Origin: Sulfitobacter noctilucae | GTDB taxonomy: Bacteria; Pseudomonadota; Alphaproteobacteria; Rhodobacterales; Rhodobacteraceae | DNA length: 64,000 bases | Assembly (NCBI RefSeq): GCF_000622365.1 | Contig: NZ_JASC01000013.1 | Location: 124,001-188,000 of the forward strand | Direction: 5' to 3' | Part shown: positions 1-9,226 of the stretch, piece by piece | Layout of the letters: every line of letters starts with the position of its first letter | Numbering within the stretch: the stretch's first letter is position 1 | Position numbers and translations under genes: made by a program | The notes under the pieces: model-generated | Databases searched by the model: none | Told to the model about the DNA's origin: nothing | The model's input: only the letters and a program-made list of their open reading frames with translations

Positions 1-670
1 TCCACGATCCGGGGAAATCCGTTTTGGGGAACCGTGTGGGGGCCTTGATCTTGCTTGCCAGCCAGTTTGGCCCGGCCATCAGCTTGCTCAGGGCCGGGTT
101 GTCCCTGACCTGCGCCTTTAGCTTTTCGATTTGCATCACGTTATCGATGCGCCTGTCCAGAAAAGCCCAAGTCGCTGCATGGTCTTCACTGTTGTCGCCC
201 AACCAATAGAGAACAGTGGCAGAATAGACCCCGCTAAGCGTGGCGCGCTTGGTGTACCAATTGACGTCATCCGAGGTGTCGCCCAGAGCCTGCCATATCT
301 CGTCAGCCGTACCCCAGATCAGCTTGGCCCCGTCCGGTGCATATTGCGGCAGCGCAAAAAGCGTCGTGCCGCGCCGGACGGCTTCCTTGTCACCCGCCAC
401 CTCAAGCCGCAGGCGCACGGCCCGTGCGATCCGGTCACGAAACCGCATCTCTTTCAGGTCTTCAGCCTTGAGCGCAGCCAGCATCTGCGCATCGCCCCTT
501 TTATGATAGGCCACCGCCAGATCGACCGCACCGCGCGGGCATATCGCACGCGCAACGGTCGGCTCTACATCGCTGTCGCGGATGGCCGCATTGAACGTCG
601 CTTCCGACCACCCGTCGAAGGGAACGTTCAGCAAGGCGGCATCAAGTAACTGCGCTTTGGGATCAGACAT
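1..670 (-). CDS. coq9: COQ9 family ubiquinone biosynthesis protein (3' end outside window)
   Basis: Read on the minus strand from an ATG at 670-668, the frame stays open for 223 codons and leaves the window at base 1. The start is [13 protein letters not shown]; near the visible end come [21 protein letters not shown] and SKLMAGP, typical of the C-terminal half of COQ9 proteins. In the family, COQ9 is a lipid-binding, TetR-fold-like helper of the Coq7 hydroxylation step of ubiquinone synthesis. Most of the domain is present; only the C-terminal end is missing. The gene is divergent from rpsU, a frequent alphaproteobacterial arrangement. The start is supported by GGAG about 6 nt upstream. Function is by family; nothing here tests it. 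Confidence 0.85.
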   Translation of the reverse strand, partial: MSDPKAQLLDAALLNVPFDGWSEATFNAAIRDSDVEPTVARAICPRGAVDLAVAYHKRGDAQMLAALKAEDLKEMRFRDRIARAVRLRLEVAGDKEAVRRGTTLFALPQYAPDGAKLIWGTADEIWQALGDTSDDVNWYTKRATLSGVYSATVLYWLGDNSEDHAATWAFLDRRIDNVMQIEKLKAQVRDNPALSKLMAGPNWLASKIKAPTRFPKTDFPGSW

Positions 671-689
671 ATTTTGCTCCTGTCGCTAC

Positions 690-706
690 TGTCGAGAGAC
701 TCGACA
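690..706. promoter_or_regulatory. Perfect inverted repeat between coq9 and rpsU
   Basis: TGTCGAG (690-696) and CTCGACA (700-706) form a perfect 7-bp dyad around an AGA spacer. It lies in the 111-nt divergent intergenic region. Placement and symmetry suggest an operator, but I cannot name a regulator. Confidence 0.4.
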
Positions 707-781
707 AACTATTCTAACCTTGATATAGGCCGATTTCCTGCAAATCATTGCAACTTTATCCAGAAAGGTGGTGACAACCAC

Positions 782-988
782 ATGCAGGTTAGTGTTCGCG
801 ACAACAATGTCGATCAGGCCCTTCGGGCTCTGAAGAAAAAGCTCCAGCGCGAAGGCGTTTTCCGTGAAATGAAGCTCAAGCAACATTTCGAGAAGCCGTC
901 CGAGAAAAAAGCGCGCGAGAAAGCAGAAGCGATCCGCCGTGCCCGCAAACTGGCGCGTAAGAAATTGCAGCGCGAAGGCATGATGTAA
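782..988 (+). CDS. rpsU: 30S ribosomal protein S21
   Basis: The 68-residue product starts [20 protein letters not shown] and ends in a highly basic helix ([17 protein letters not shown]), which is the S21 pattern. S21 joins the small subunit late and affects initiation on mRNA. I chose the ATG at 782 rather than an in-frame codon further upstream because a strong ribosome-binding site (AAAGGTGGTGA, 764-774) sits just before it and because homologues start MQV. The gene is single and monocistronic, with a clear terminator directly downstream and COQ9 divergent upstream. Confidence 0.97.
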   Translation: MQVSVRDNNVDQALRALKKKLQREGVFREMKLKQHFEKPSEKKAREKAEAIRRARKLARKKLQREGMM

Positions 989-1016
989 ATCATCCTTTGT
1001 GATTGCCGAGACTCAG

Positions 1017-1050
1017 AACCCCCGCTCCGTCAGGTTGCGGGGGTTTTTCT
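1017..1050 (+). terminator. Rho-independent terminator of rpsU
   Basis: Stem AACCCCCGC (1017-1025) pairs with GCGGGGGTT (1037-1045) and is followed by TTTTCTTTT. It starts 29 nt after the rpsU stop. Confidence 0.9.
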
Positions 1051-1229
1051 TTTCTACCATCCATCACAGAGCAGCACGACCATCTGCACATCACAAGCAG
1101 TCGGGGTTTAAGCCGCCTTGTGTCTGGCATCAAATCTCCCTGCATAAGGGGTGTGCTGCGGCTTGCGGTGTTGCCCCTACATCCCCGCGATTGAACCAAC
1201 CCTGCCATCAGGGCAGGCCCCCGCCCGTC

Positions 1230-1688
1230 CTAAACCGGCAAGGCTGTTGTCTTGCATACTGTCCGCAGGGCAAAGCTTGATTGCATCCCCTGCACACCGG
1301 GCAAACGCGCCAGATACTGCCTGTGAATGCGCGCAAAGTCCTCGGTATCTTGCGCCACGACTTTGAGCAGATAGTCCGCCGACCCGGCCATCAGATGACA
1401 TTCCAGCACATCAGGGATACGCGCCACCGACCGCTCGAAGGCATCCAGTACCTCATCCGCCTGACCGCTCAGTGTGATCTCCACAAAAACTGTTGTGGGC
1501 ACCCCCAGCTTGCGCGGGTCAACGAGTGCCACATAGCCCCCGATATAGCCGTCCTTCTCCATCCGTTGTACACGGCGGTGGCAGGCCGAGGGCGACAGAT
1601 GCACATCATCGGACAGTTCCGCATTGGACAGCCTTCCGTTGCGTTGCAGCGCACGTAGTATGCGGCGATCGATTTCATCCAAGCTCAT
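1230..1688 (-). CDS. Lrp/AsnC family transcriptional regulator, probable regulator of ald
   Basis: The 152-residue protein starts MSLDEIDRRILRALQRNGRLSNAELS. Residues 1-60 form the AsnC-type helix-turn-helix (LSPSACHRRVQRMEKDGYI) and the rest is the RAM ligand-binding domain. The frame is open far upstream, but the ATG at 1688 has AGGAG 8 nt before it and matches family N-termini. It is divergent from alanine dehydrogenase across 138 nt, the usual arrangement for AldR-type activators that sense alanine. Control of ald is inferred from position. The neighbouring 1051-1229 stretch holds no gene I can support. Confidence 0.92.
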   Translation of the reverse strand: MSLDEIDRRILRALQRNGRLSNAELSDDVHLSPSACHRRVQRMEKDGYIGGYVALVDPRKLGVPTTVFVEITLSGQADEVLDAFERSVARIPDVLECHLMAGSADYLLKVVAQDTEDFARIHRQYLARLPGVQGMQSSFALRTVCKTTALPV

Positions 1689-1826
1689 CTGTGCACTCCT
1701 ATCGCGCCTGCACCAATCTTTGAGCGATATTATTGCGTCAGGCGGGGTCAACACCAATAAAATTCGTCCCGCTTTGCAGGTCAAACGCTTTATGCATCTG
1801 CCAAACGTCAACCCAAGGACAACACC

Positions 1827-2945
1827 ATGAAAATAGGCTGCCCAAAAGAGATCAAACCACAGGAATTTCGCGTAGGCGTCACACCCAGCGCGGCACTTGA
1901 GGCCGTGAACGCGGGTCATCAGGTGATTATTGAACGGAATGCAGGCATTGGTGCCGGCTTTGACGATGCGCAATATACCGCAGCGGGCGCGACAATCATC
2001 GACACCGCCGAAGAAGTCTTTGCCAGCGCGGACATGATCGTCAAGGTCAAGGAACCCCAGCCCGGCGAGCGCAAGATGTTGCGCGAGGGGCAAGTGCTGT
2101 TCACCTATCTGCACCTTGCGCCTGACCCCGACCAAACCCGCGACCTGATGCAAAGCGGCTGTACCGCAATTGCCTACGAAACCGTGACCGACCGCATGGG
2201 CGGCCTTCCACTGCTGGCCCCCATGTCCGAAGTTGCAGGCCGTTTAGCCCCGCAAGTCGGCGCATGGACCTTGCAAAAAGCGAACGGCGGGCGCGGTGTG
2301 CTGATGGGTGGCGTGCCGGGCGTTGGGCCTGCGACTGTGATGGTCATCGGTGGTGGGGTTGTCGGCACCCATGCTGCCCGAATCGCTGCCGGTATGGGCG
2401 CAGATGTCACCGTACTTGACCGTTCCTTGCCACGGATGCGCTATCTTGATGACATCTACGGCGGCGTGTTCAAAACTCGTTATGCCTCTGCCGCGAACAC
2501 CATCGAACTGGCCCGCGAGGCGGATATGATCATCGGTGCCGTTCTGATCCCCGGCGCTGCGGCTCCCAAACTTATCAGCCGCGCGCAGTTAAGCGAACTT
2601 AAACCCGGCGCAGTGCTGGTGGACGTCGCCATTGACCAAGGCGGCTGTTTCGAGACGTCTAAAGCCACCACCCATCAGAACCCGATCTATGAAGTGGACG
2701 GGATCATGCACTATTGCGTGGCCAATATGCCGGGCGCGGTCGCACGCACGTCAACCATCGCGCTGGGCAACGCCACCATGCCCTTTATGCTCGATCTGGC
2801 GAACAAAGGCTGGCGGCAGGCTTGCACAGATGATGCCCATTTGCTGAACGGGCTAAATGTTCATGCAGGTCAAGTGACGTATGACGCCGTCGGCAAGGCG
2901 CTTGGCATAGATGTGCTTGCCCCCGAGCAGGCTCTCAAGGCCTGA
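1827..2945 (+). CDS. ald: Alanine dehydrogenase
   Basis: The 372-residue protein starts MKIGCPKEIKPQEFRVGVTP, the classic Ald N-terminus, and has full family length. The pyruvate-binding region (RKMLREGQVLFTYLHLAPD) and the NAD-binding Rossmann motif GGGVVGTHAARIAAGMGA near residue 175 are intact. It interconverts L-alanine with pyruvate and ammonia using NAD, and works in the cytoplasm. AAGGA precedes the ATG. Besides ordinary alanine use, Ald is the known way to regenerate pyruvate as amino acceptor for Tpa during taurine growth. That link to the tau locus 40 kb away is an inference. Confidence 0.96.
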   Translation: MKIGCPKEIKPQEFRVGVTPSAALEAVNAGHQVIIERNAGIGAGFDDAQYTAAGATIIDTAEEVFASADMIVKVKEPQPGERKMLREGQVLFTYLHLAPDPDQTRDLMQSGCTAIAYETVTDRMGGLPLLAPMSEVAGRLAPQVGAWTLQKANGGRGVLMGGVPGVGPATVMVIGGGVVGTHAARIAAGMGADVTVLDRSLPRMRYLDDIYGGVFKTRYASAANTIELAREADMIIGAVLIPGAAAPKLISRAQLSELKPGAVLVDVAIDQGGCFETSKATTHQNPIYEVDGIMHYCVANMPGAVARTSTIALGNATMPFMLDLANKGWRQACTDDAHLLNGLNVHAGQVTYDAVGKALGIDVLAPEQALKA

Positions 2946-2984
2946 TCCTGAAATGCCGGTGTCGCGCGACCGTGCGGCACCCGA

Positions 2985-3872
2985 TCAGATCACCAGCGCG
3001 GCCGACGGCTTGGCCTTATGCTCCGGCTCTACATGGATGGTGACGGTGCAATGGTCGATCCCGTCGCGCAGCGCGGCTTCCACCCGGTCACAGATCACAT
3101 GCGCGTCGAACACGGTCATGTCCTCCGGCACCACCAGATGAAATTCGATGAACGTCGCCGCTCCAGCATGACGCGCCCTCAGATCATGCGCCTCGATGGC
3201 CCCTTTCGCGCTATCCAGCACCAGTGCCCTCATCTTCTCCAGATCCATCTCCGGCACCGATTCGTCCATCAGCCCGCCTACCGATCCGCGAATGACGATC
3301 CAGCCGGACCACAACACGTTGACCGCGACCATCGCCGCCAACACCGGATCAAGCCAGAGCCAGCCCGTCAGCACTGCCGCCGCTACGCCGATGGTCACGC
3401 CGACCGATGACACCACATCCGACATCAGATGCCGCCCGTCCGCGGCCAAGGCAGGTGACGTATGTTCACGCCCGGCCCGCAGCAGGACAAAGGCCCAGAC
3501 GCCGTTGATGATCGACGCAATCAGGTTGATCGCCAGCCCCGCAAACGGAGCATCCAGTGGCTGCGGGTTCAGCAGTCCCAGAACCGAGGACCGCATGATC
3601 AGCACCGCCGCCAGAACAATCAGAACCCCTTCCAGCACAGCGCTGACATATTCCGCCTTGTGATGCCCGAAGGGGTGTTTGTCGTCCGCAGGGCGGTGCG
3701 CCACCCGCAGCGCAACCAACGCAGCCGTAGCCGTCGCCACGTTGACAATGCTTTCCAGCGCATCGGAAAACAGCGCGATTGATCCCGTGACCCACCAGGC
3801 TAGCGTTTTTATCGCCAGAACCGTCAGGCCGACGCCGATGCTGGCTTTTGCGATGCGCAGTGCGCTGGTCAT
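2985..3872 (-). CDS. Cation diffusion facilitator (CDF) divalent metal exporter
   Basis: The 295-residue protein has about six hydrophobic helices in the first 200 residues and a soluble C-terminal domain. The metal-site motifs are visible: SDALES in helix 2 and HLMSDVVSS in helix 5, plus the PFGHHKAEY loop. This pattern fits FieF/YiiP-type exporters that move Zn2+, Fe2+ or similar ions out of the cytoplasm in exchange for protons. The substrate cannot be read from sequence alone. It stands alone, tail-to-tail with ald, with the mscL terminator upstream of its start. Confidence 0.9.
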   Translation of the reverse strand: MTSALRIAKASIGVGLTVLAIKTLAWWVTGSIALFSDALESIVNVATATAALVALRVAHRPADDKHPFGHHKAEYVSAVLEGVLIVLAAVLIMRSSVLGLLNPQPLDAPFAGLAINLIASIINGVWAFVLLRAGREHTSPALAADGRHLMSDVVSSVGVTIGVAAAVLTGWLWLDPVLAAMVAVNVLWSGWIVIRGSVGGLMDESVPEMDLEKMRALVLDSAKGAIEAHDLRARHAGAATFIEFHLVVPEDMTVFDAHVICDRVEAALRDGIDHCTVTIHVEPEHKAKPSAALVI

Positions 3873-3906
3873 GCGGTGGATCCTCGCGTCAGGCGGGGGT
3901 CTAGAA

Positions 3907-3936
3907 CGAAAAAAGGCGGGAATAAACCCCGCCTTT
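3907..3936 (-). terminator. Rho-independent terminator of mscL
   Basis: On the minus strand, AAAGGCGGG and CCCGCCTTT pair across a 7-nt loop and are followed by a T run. It lies 20 nt past the mscL stop. Confidence 0.85.
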
Positions 3937-3956
3937 CCCCTCGTTTATCTGCTCGA

Positions 3957-4385
3957 TTATTTTTTGAGAGAATCGCGGATTTCCAACAGTACGTCCAGCT
4001 CGGATGGGCCAGTCTCCACTTCGGGTGCCACTTCGTCCGGCTTTTCCGCAGCTGCCTTGAGACGGTTCACGAATTTCACCAGCATGAACACGACAAAGGC
4101 GATGATCAGGAAGTTGATACAGGCGGTGATAAAGGCTCCGTAAGCAAAGATCGCCGCCCCGCTCTCGCGTGCAGGCTCAAGCCCGACACCAGCAGGCACA
4201 TCGCCCGACAAAACCAAATACATAGAGGTGAAATCAACACCACCCAGAACCAGACCAATCAGTGGGTTGATCAGGTCACCGACCAGCGACGTCACGATCG
4301 CTGTAAACGCCGCACCGATGATGATACCCACAGCAAGGTCCATCACATTGCCCTTGGCAATAAAATCCTTAAATTCTTGAATCAT
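3957..4385 (-). CDS. mscL: Large-conductance mechanosensitive channel
   Basis: The 142-residue protein starts [20 protein letters not shown], diagnostic of MscL. It has two membrane helices (about 18-45 and 78-105), a periplasmic loop between them and a charged cytoplasmic C-terminal helix. MscL opens under membrane tension to release solutes on osmotic downshock. The ATG at 4385 is preferred over the longer open frame because AAAGGGA lies 7 nt upstream and the family always begins with this short amphipathic segment. Confidence 0.96.
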   Translation of the reverse strand: MIQEFKDFIAKGNVMDLAVGIIIGAAFTAIVTSLVGDLINPLIGLVLGGVDFTSMYLVLSGDVPAGVGLEPARESGAAIFAYGAFITACINFLIIAFVVFMLVKFVNRLKAAAEKPDEVAPEVETGPSELDVLLEIRDSLKK

Positions 4386-4535
4386 TCTTCTGTCCCTTTG
4401 GTTGCGCGTCCAGCTACCATTTTTTTGCGCCAGATCGTCGATGCTAAGCAATTAACACATCGCGACGCATGGTGAAGACTGTTTTTAGGGGGAAAGGAGT
4501 CTAAGTTCCGTCATATAACGCAGTAGGAGCAGCAG

Positions 4536-5234
4536 ATGGCCGACTTATCCGCATTCCCGATCACCAACCGGTGGCCCGCGCAGAATTCCGATGTTCTGCA
4601 ACTCTATTCCTTTCCAACGCCCAATGGCGTGAAGGTATCTATCGCCTTGGAAGAGATGGGCATTCCCTATGAGGCGCACAAAGTCACCCTGTCGGATGCA
4701 GATGTGAAAAGCCCGGAATTCCTGTCGCTGAACCCCAACAACAAGATTCCCGCGATCATTGACCCCAATGGGCCGGACGATGCGCCCCTTGGCCTGTTCG
4801 AATCCGGTGCGATCCTGATCTATCTCGCTGAGAAATCAGGCAAGTTCATCGGAAGCACCGCGAGCGAGAAAGCCCAGATCATCCAGTGGCTGATGTTCCA
4901 GATGGGGGGCTTGGGCCCGATGTTTGGCCAGCTTGGGTTTTTCTACAAATTCGCCGGCTCAAACTGGGAAGACAAGCGCCCGCAAGAACGCTATATCGCC
5001 GAGGCCAAGCGGCTTCTGGCCGTGCTGAACCTTGAACTGGCGGGCAAAGACTGGGTCGCGGGGGAATATTCGATCGCGGATATGGCCATCGCCCCCTGGC
5101 TTCGCTCGCTCGATTTCTACGGTGCCAAAGAGGCGGTCGGTTGGGAAGACAACCGCAATTTGGTGGACTATCTGGAGCGTTTCACCGCCCGTCCTGCGGT
5201 GCAGACCGGTCTGGTCACCCCACCGCGCGACTAA
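4536..5234 (+). CDS. Glutathione S-transferase family protein, nu-class (YfcG/YghU-like)
   Basis: The 232-residue protein has an N-terminal thioredoxin-like domain (LQLYSFPTPNGVKVSIALEEMGIPY, then NNKIPAIIDP and FESGAILIYLAE) and a helical C-terminal domain with GKDWVAGEYSIADMAIAPW. The TPNG segment and the ESGAI glutathione contact match the nu-class, whose studied members act as glutathione-dependent disulfide reductases. AGGAG precedes the ATG. It is monocistronic between mscL (divergent) and ytoQ (convergent). Confidence 0.9.
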   Translation: MADLSAFPITNRWPAQNSDVLQLYSFPTPNGVKVSIALEEMGIPYEAHKVTLSDADVKSPEFLSLNPNNKIPAIIDPNGPDDAPLGLFESGAILIYLAEKSGKFIGSTASEKAQIIQWLMFQMGGLGPMFGQLGFFYKFAGSNWEDKRPQERYIAEAKRLLAVLNLELAGKDWVAGEYSIADMAIAPWLRSLDFYGAKEAVGWEDNRNLVDYLERFTARPAVQTGLVTPPRD

Positions 5235-5242
5235 GGCGCACC

Positions 5243-5689
5243 CTAGCCCGGCAAACTGCCCGTCAAAACATAGCGCAGAATCTGCACCACCTGTGCAGGC
5301 TCTGACGCGACGGCCAGCGCGGCGGCATCCACTTCTTTCAGCGCATGGGCATGATCGGGGCCGTGCAGGATGATCAACGACTTGCCAAGGGCCGCCGCAT
5401 AGCCCGCATCAAAAGCGGCGTTCCACTGTTTGTATTGGTCGCCAAATCGTACGACGACCACATCCGCATCCTCAATCCCCTTGCGTGTGCGGATCGCATT
5501 CATCTGCGCCCCTTTGCGGTCATGCCAGAACTTGTCCGGTTCGGCCCCAAGGATGGTCACACCACAATCATCGCTTGCCGCATGATCGGTAACGGGGCTG
5601 TTGAACGACACGTCCAACCCTTTGGCCCCTTCCACAATCTGTTCGCGCCAATCGGTATGAATTTCTCCCGACAGATAAACCTTAAGCAT
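5243..5689 (-). CDS. ytoQ: YtoQ family protein
   Basis: The 148-residue protein starts MLKVYLSGEIHTDWREQIVEGAK and carries FWHDRKGAQMNAIRTRKGIEDADVVVVRFGDQYKQWNAAFDAGYAAALGK in its middle, the conserved core of YtoQ proteins. The fold resembles nucleoside 2-deoxyribosyltransferase-like proteins, but no reaction is established. The ATG at 5689 is chosen because AAGAAGGG lies 6 nt upstream. It trails the methyltransferase gene by 43 nt and is probably the last gene of the pheS operon. Confidence 0.85.
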   Translation of the reverse strand: MLKVYLSGEIHTDWREQIVEGAKGLDVSFNSPVTDHAASDDCGVTILGAEPDKFWHDRKGAQMNAIRTRKGIEDADVVVVRFGDQYKQWNAAFDAGYAAALGKSLIILHGPDHAHALKEVDAAALAVASEPAQVVQILRYVLTGSLPG

Positions 5690-5732
5690 GTTCAAACCCT
5701 TCTTTTCTATCATCGTCCCGGCACATAGCCCG

Positions 5733-6365
5733 CTAAACCCGCCGCGCCACGACATAGCGTGACATCGCCGGATAATTGCCCGCCTCGACAATCTCGAATC
5801 CCGCCTCGGTGATCATTCGGTCCACATCGGCGTTCGTCAGGCAATGCACCAACGGGGCCTTCCCGATAAGCTGCATCACCGGAATGATGGCGCGGATGGC
5901 AAAGCGTTTCAGGCCGATGGACGGCTCCGCTAGACAAGGCGTTTTCGAGATGAAATATCCACCGGGGGCAAGCTGCTTGTGTATCGCGGCAAACAGCGTC
6001 TTGGGGTCATCCGTCAGATGGAAGATATTAAACCCCATCACCACATCGAAAGGCGCATCAAGAGCCACAGCTTCCTCGGCCGACATGACCTGAAACGTGG
6101 CATTCTCGGACCGTTGATCCGCTGCCTTGTCCTTAGCGATTTCGATCATCGCGGGCGATACATCCGTGCCGGTGATCGACTGCACATTTGCAGCCAGCGC
6201 CAAAGCCGTCGATCCGGTCCCGCAGCCGATCTCGAGCACACGGTCTGATGCGTTCAAAAAACTACGCGTGCGGCCCAGCGTGTATTCATAGGCTTCCGTA
6301 TTACGGATCTTCGCCTGAGCGTATTTCGCAGCGTGCTTGTCCCAGAAACCGGCGGCATCAATCAT
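5733..6365 (-). CDS. Class I SAM-dependent methyltransferase
   Basis: The 210-residue protein has the SAM-binding motif I VLEIGCGTGSTALALA, an acidic motif II (TGTDVSPAMIEIA) and the post-III LAPGGYFISKTP, so it is a Rossmann-fold methyltransferase of the UbiE/Methyltransf_11 type. The substrate is unknown; the hydrophobic segment around FAIRAIIPVMQLIGK may bind a lipid-like substrate. It starts 34 nt after the pheT stop, so it probably shares the pheST transcript. Confidence 0.85.
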   Translation of the reverse strand: MIDAAGFWDKHAAKYAQAKIRNTEAYEYTLGRTRSFLNASDRVLEIGCGTGSTALALAANVQSITGTDVSPAMIEIAKDKAADQRSENATFQVMSAEEAVALDAPFDVVMGFNIFHLTDDPKTLFAAIHKQLAPGGYFISKTPCLAEPSIGLKRFAIRAIIPVMQLIGKAPLVHCLTNADVDRMITEAGFEIVEAGNYPAMSRYVVARRV

Positions 6366-6399
6366 GGATCGTCTCCTTCTTGTGCCACCGGTGCGGCCC

Positions 6400-8799
6400 C
6401 TATCCCCGCAGGGTACCGCCAGTCGCTTTGGTCACTTTCTCAACCACCTTGGCCCCGACAGCCTCGATGTCCTTGTCTTTCAGCGTCTCGCCCACGGGCT
6501 GCATCCGGACTGTAATCGCAAGGGATTTCTTGCCCTCGCCAAGGCTGCCACCGATGAATTCGTCAAAGATGCACACATCTTCGATCAGCGCCTTGTCCGC
6601 ACCCATCGCGGCATTGACCAGCGTCAGCGCCTCGACCTGTGCATCAACAACAAAGGCGAAGTCCCGCTCGACCGCTTGCAAATCGCTGATCTTGAGTGCC
6701 GGGCGTGTGGCCCCCGACTTGCGTGGCAAAGGCACCGCATCCGGCCAGAGGGAAAAAGCCATCGCTGGCCCTTTCACGTCCATCGCCGCAAGGATTTTCG
6801 GGTGCACTTCACCGAAAATGCCCAGCACCTTTTTCGGCCCCAGACAGATTTTGCCATGCCGCCCCGGATGCCAGCCGTCATCCGCATCGCGCAGGATCTG
6901 TACCTTGGCAGGTGCGCCCATTGCGGCCAACACGGCTTCGGCGTCGGCCTTGACGTCATAGACATCGACCGCACGCGACGCGCCGTGCACGTCTTTTGGC
7001 CCCGTCCGTCCAGTCAACAATCCACTGACCAGCGTCTGCTGCTCGCCCGGTTCACCACCGCTAAAGGCCGGTCCGACCTCGAACAGCGCCATATCGGCAA
7101 AGCCCCGCGCCTGATTGCGCGCCGCTGCTTGCAACAGACCGGGCAAGAGCGCGGGCCGCATATGGCTCATCTCGGCGCTGATGGGGTTTTCCAACCGGGT
7201 CGCATCGGTGCCACCGCCAAACAGCGCCGCAGAAGCCTGATCAATGAAACTGTAGGTCACACATTCGTTGTAGCCCAGCGCCGCAACTGCACGCCGCGCT
7301 GCTGTGATCCGCCGCTGCGCTGGCGACAGGATGGGCCGTGGCACCCCCGTCGTCAAACGAGGCAACGGCACGCCTTCCAGCTTGGTCAGCGATGCAATCC
7401 GCGCGACTTCCTCCACGAGATCGGCGCTGCCCTGCACATCGGGCCGCCAGCTTGGCACATGGGCCATATCGCCTTCGATGGTGAAGCCAAGCGCCGTCAG
7501 CGTCTCGCGCTGGGTGTCCGCCGGGATACTCATGCCCACCAGTGACTGCACTCGATCCGTATCGAGCTTGTAAGCGCGGGATGTGTCCGGAATCGCGCCC
7601 GCAACCACCACTTCTGACGCTTCACCGCCCGCATGGTCCAAAATCATCCGCGTGGCATGTTCGATCCCGTGCGGCGTCCACGCCGGATCAATGCCTCGCT
7701 CGAACCGGTACCGCGCATCCGAATTGATCTTGAGCGCGCGGCCCGTATAGGCCGTGCGCACCGGATCGAAATAGGCCGCCTCGACAAACACATTCGTCGT
7801 TTCCGCCGTACAGCCGGAGGCAAGCCCGCCCATAACACCCGCGATGCTCTCGACACCATTGGCATCTGAGATCAGCGTCATGCCTTCGTCAAACGTATAC
7901 TCTTTATCATCCAGCGCCATCAGCGTCTCACCACCTTTGGCGCGGTGGATGCGCAGGGCATCGCCCGCAACCTTGTCCGCGTCAAAAACGTGCAAAGGGC
8001 GGTTGCGGTCATAGGTGAAGAAGTTCGTTACATCGACAAGGAAGGAAATCGGCCGCAACCCGATGGCCCGCAACGCATCCTGCAACCACGCAGGTGACGG
8101 CCCGTTCTTCACGCCCTTGATGACGCGTCCGTAGAACACCGGGCACTGCTCCAGCGTATCATCGTCAATGCTCACCGAAATCGGACATGAGAATGTGCCC
8201 TGAACCGGCTCGACATCCCGCGCTTTCAGCGTGCCCAGCCCCCGTGCGGCCAGATCACGCGCAATGCCGCGCACGCCCAGCGCATCGGGGCGGTTCGGTG
8301 TGATCGCAATCTCGATCACCGGATCGACCTTTGCCGGATCATTTGCAGCGAGCCAATCGACAAAGGACTGCCCCACCTCGCCCGACGGCAACTCAATGAT
8401 CCCGTCATGCTCTTCCGACAGCTCCATCTCGCGCTCGGAGGCCATCATACCAAAACTCTCGACACCACGAATTTTGCCTACGCCGATGGTCGTATCGATC
8501 CCCGGGACATAGACGCCCGGCTTCGCAACAACCACGGTGATGCCCGCCCGCGCATTGGGCGCACCACAGATGATCTGCATCACGCCCTCATCCGTCTCGA
8601 CCTGACAGACGTTCAGACGGTCCGCATCGGGATGTTTCTCCGCAGACTTCACATAGCCAATGGTAAAATCGCGCAGCTTCGCCCCGCGATCCTCAACCCC
8701 TTCGACCTCAAGGCCAAGATCGGTCAGCGTCTCGCAAATCTCCTCGACAGAGGCCTGCGTGTCCAAATGGTCTTTGAGCCAAGACAGCGTGAATTTCAT
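6400..8799 (-). CDS. pheT: Phenylalanyl-tRNA synthetase beta subunit
   Basis: The 799-residue protein has the full bacterial PheT layout: an N-terminal tRNA-binding EMAP-like domain (residues about 40-150, with CGAPNARAGITVVVAKPG), the B3/B4 editing domain, B5, the catalytic-like core and a C-terminal anticodon-binding domain that ends with GETLKDKDIEAV. It pairs with PheS as an alpha2-beta2 enzyme charging tRNA-Phe. GAGGGA precedes the ATG. It is in one direction with pheS but separated from it by a yrhK-like gene. Confidence 0.97.
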   Translation of the reverse strand: MKFTLSWLKDHLDTQASVEEICETLTDLGLEVEGVEDRGAKLRDFTIGYVKSAEKHPDADRLNVCQVETDEGVMQIICGAPNARAGITVVVAKPGVYVPGIDTTIGVGKIRGVESFGMMASEREMELSEEHDGIIELPSGEVGQSFVDWLAANDPAKVDPVIEIAITPNRPDALGVRGIARDLAARGLGTLKARDVEPVQGTFSCPISVSIDDDTLEQCPVFYGRVIKGVKNGPSPAWLQDALRAIGLRPISFLVDVTNFFTYDRNRPLHVFDADKVAGDALRIHRAKGGETLMALDDKEYTFDEGMTLISDANGVESIAGVMGGLASGCTAETTNVFVEAAYFDPVRTAYTGRALKINSDARYRFERGIDPAWTPHGIEHATRMILDHAGGEASEVVVAGAIPDTSRAYKLDTDRVQSLVGMSIPADTQRETLTALGFTIEGDMAHVPSWRPDVQGSADLVEEVARIASLTKLEGVPLPRLTTGVPRPILSPAQRRITAARRAVAALGYNECVTYSFIDQASAALFGGGTDATRLENPISAEMSHMRPALLPGLLQAAARNQARGFADMALFEVGPAFSGGEPGEQQTLVSGLLTGRTGPKDVHGASRAVDVYDVKADAEAVLAAMGAPAKVQILRDADDGWHPGRHGKICLGPKKVLGIFGEVHPKILAAMDVKGPAMAFSLWPDAVPLPRKSGATRPALKISDLQAVERDFAFVVDAQVEALTLVNAAMGADKALIEDVCIFDEFIGGSLGEGKKSLAITVRMQPVGETLKDKDIEAVGAKVVEKVTKATGGTLRG

Positions 8800-8934
8800 G
8801 GGTCATCCCTCGTGCATATGCTTGAGGGCTTCGGTATCGCCAAATGCGCTGGGTTTCAACGTGATTTGCCGCGCGGGTCGCGGGTCGCCCAGCGGACAAT
8901 TCAAGCAACCCTGCGGTAGACCGACCCGTCGGGA

Positions 8935-9213
8935 CTACCGATCCCGCTTGGCAAGCGTTTGATACTCTTTCATCCGGTACAGCCGGATTTCGCGCCACAG
9001 CTTCAGTGTTGGTTTGAGGGCAAACAAAATGGACCCCACGAGGAACAACCAAGTGCCGAAGGTGACCCACTGATCGAAAAAGAACATGATGGAGCCGATG
9101 ATGAACAGCGTTGCTGCTCCAAAGTCAGCGAGGGTGTGCAGCAGTTCAAAGACAGCAAAAAGCTGTTTGGCCTCTTCGGTCGATTGCCGTGTCTCGTGTC
9201 GGAACAGCTGCAT
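8935..9213 (-). CDS. Small YrhK-like membrane protein between pheS and pheT
   Basis: The 92-residue protein starts MQLFRHETRQSTEEAKQLFAVFELLHTLADFGAATLFIIGSIMFFF and has two hydrophobic helices (about 32-50 and 56-72), then a basic tail. The order (Y/F)E..HTL.DF.AA..F..GS followed by GTWLFL.GS..FALKP fits the YrhK domain, of unknown function. The ATG at 9213 is used; a TTG one codon upstream is possible. The gene begins 13 nt after the pheS stop, and 135 nt separate it from pheT. Confidence 0.75.
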   Translation of the reverse strand: MQLFRHETRQSTEEAKQLFAVFELLHTLADFGAATLFIIGSIMFFFDQWVTFGTWLFLVGSILFALKPTLKLWREIRLYRMKEYQTLAKRDR

Positions 9214-9226
9214 CAAGCGACCGCCG

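Noticed and set aside
6337..7545. Open frame of 402 codons opposite pheT
   Set aside because: No family features; it overlaps the well-supported pheT gene fully.
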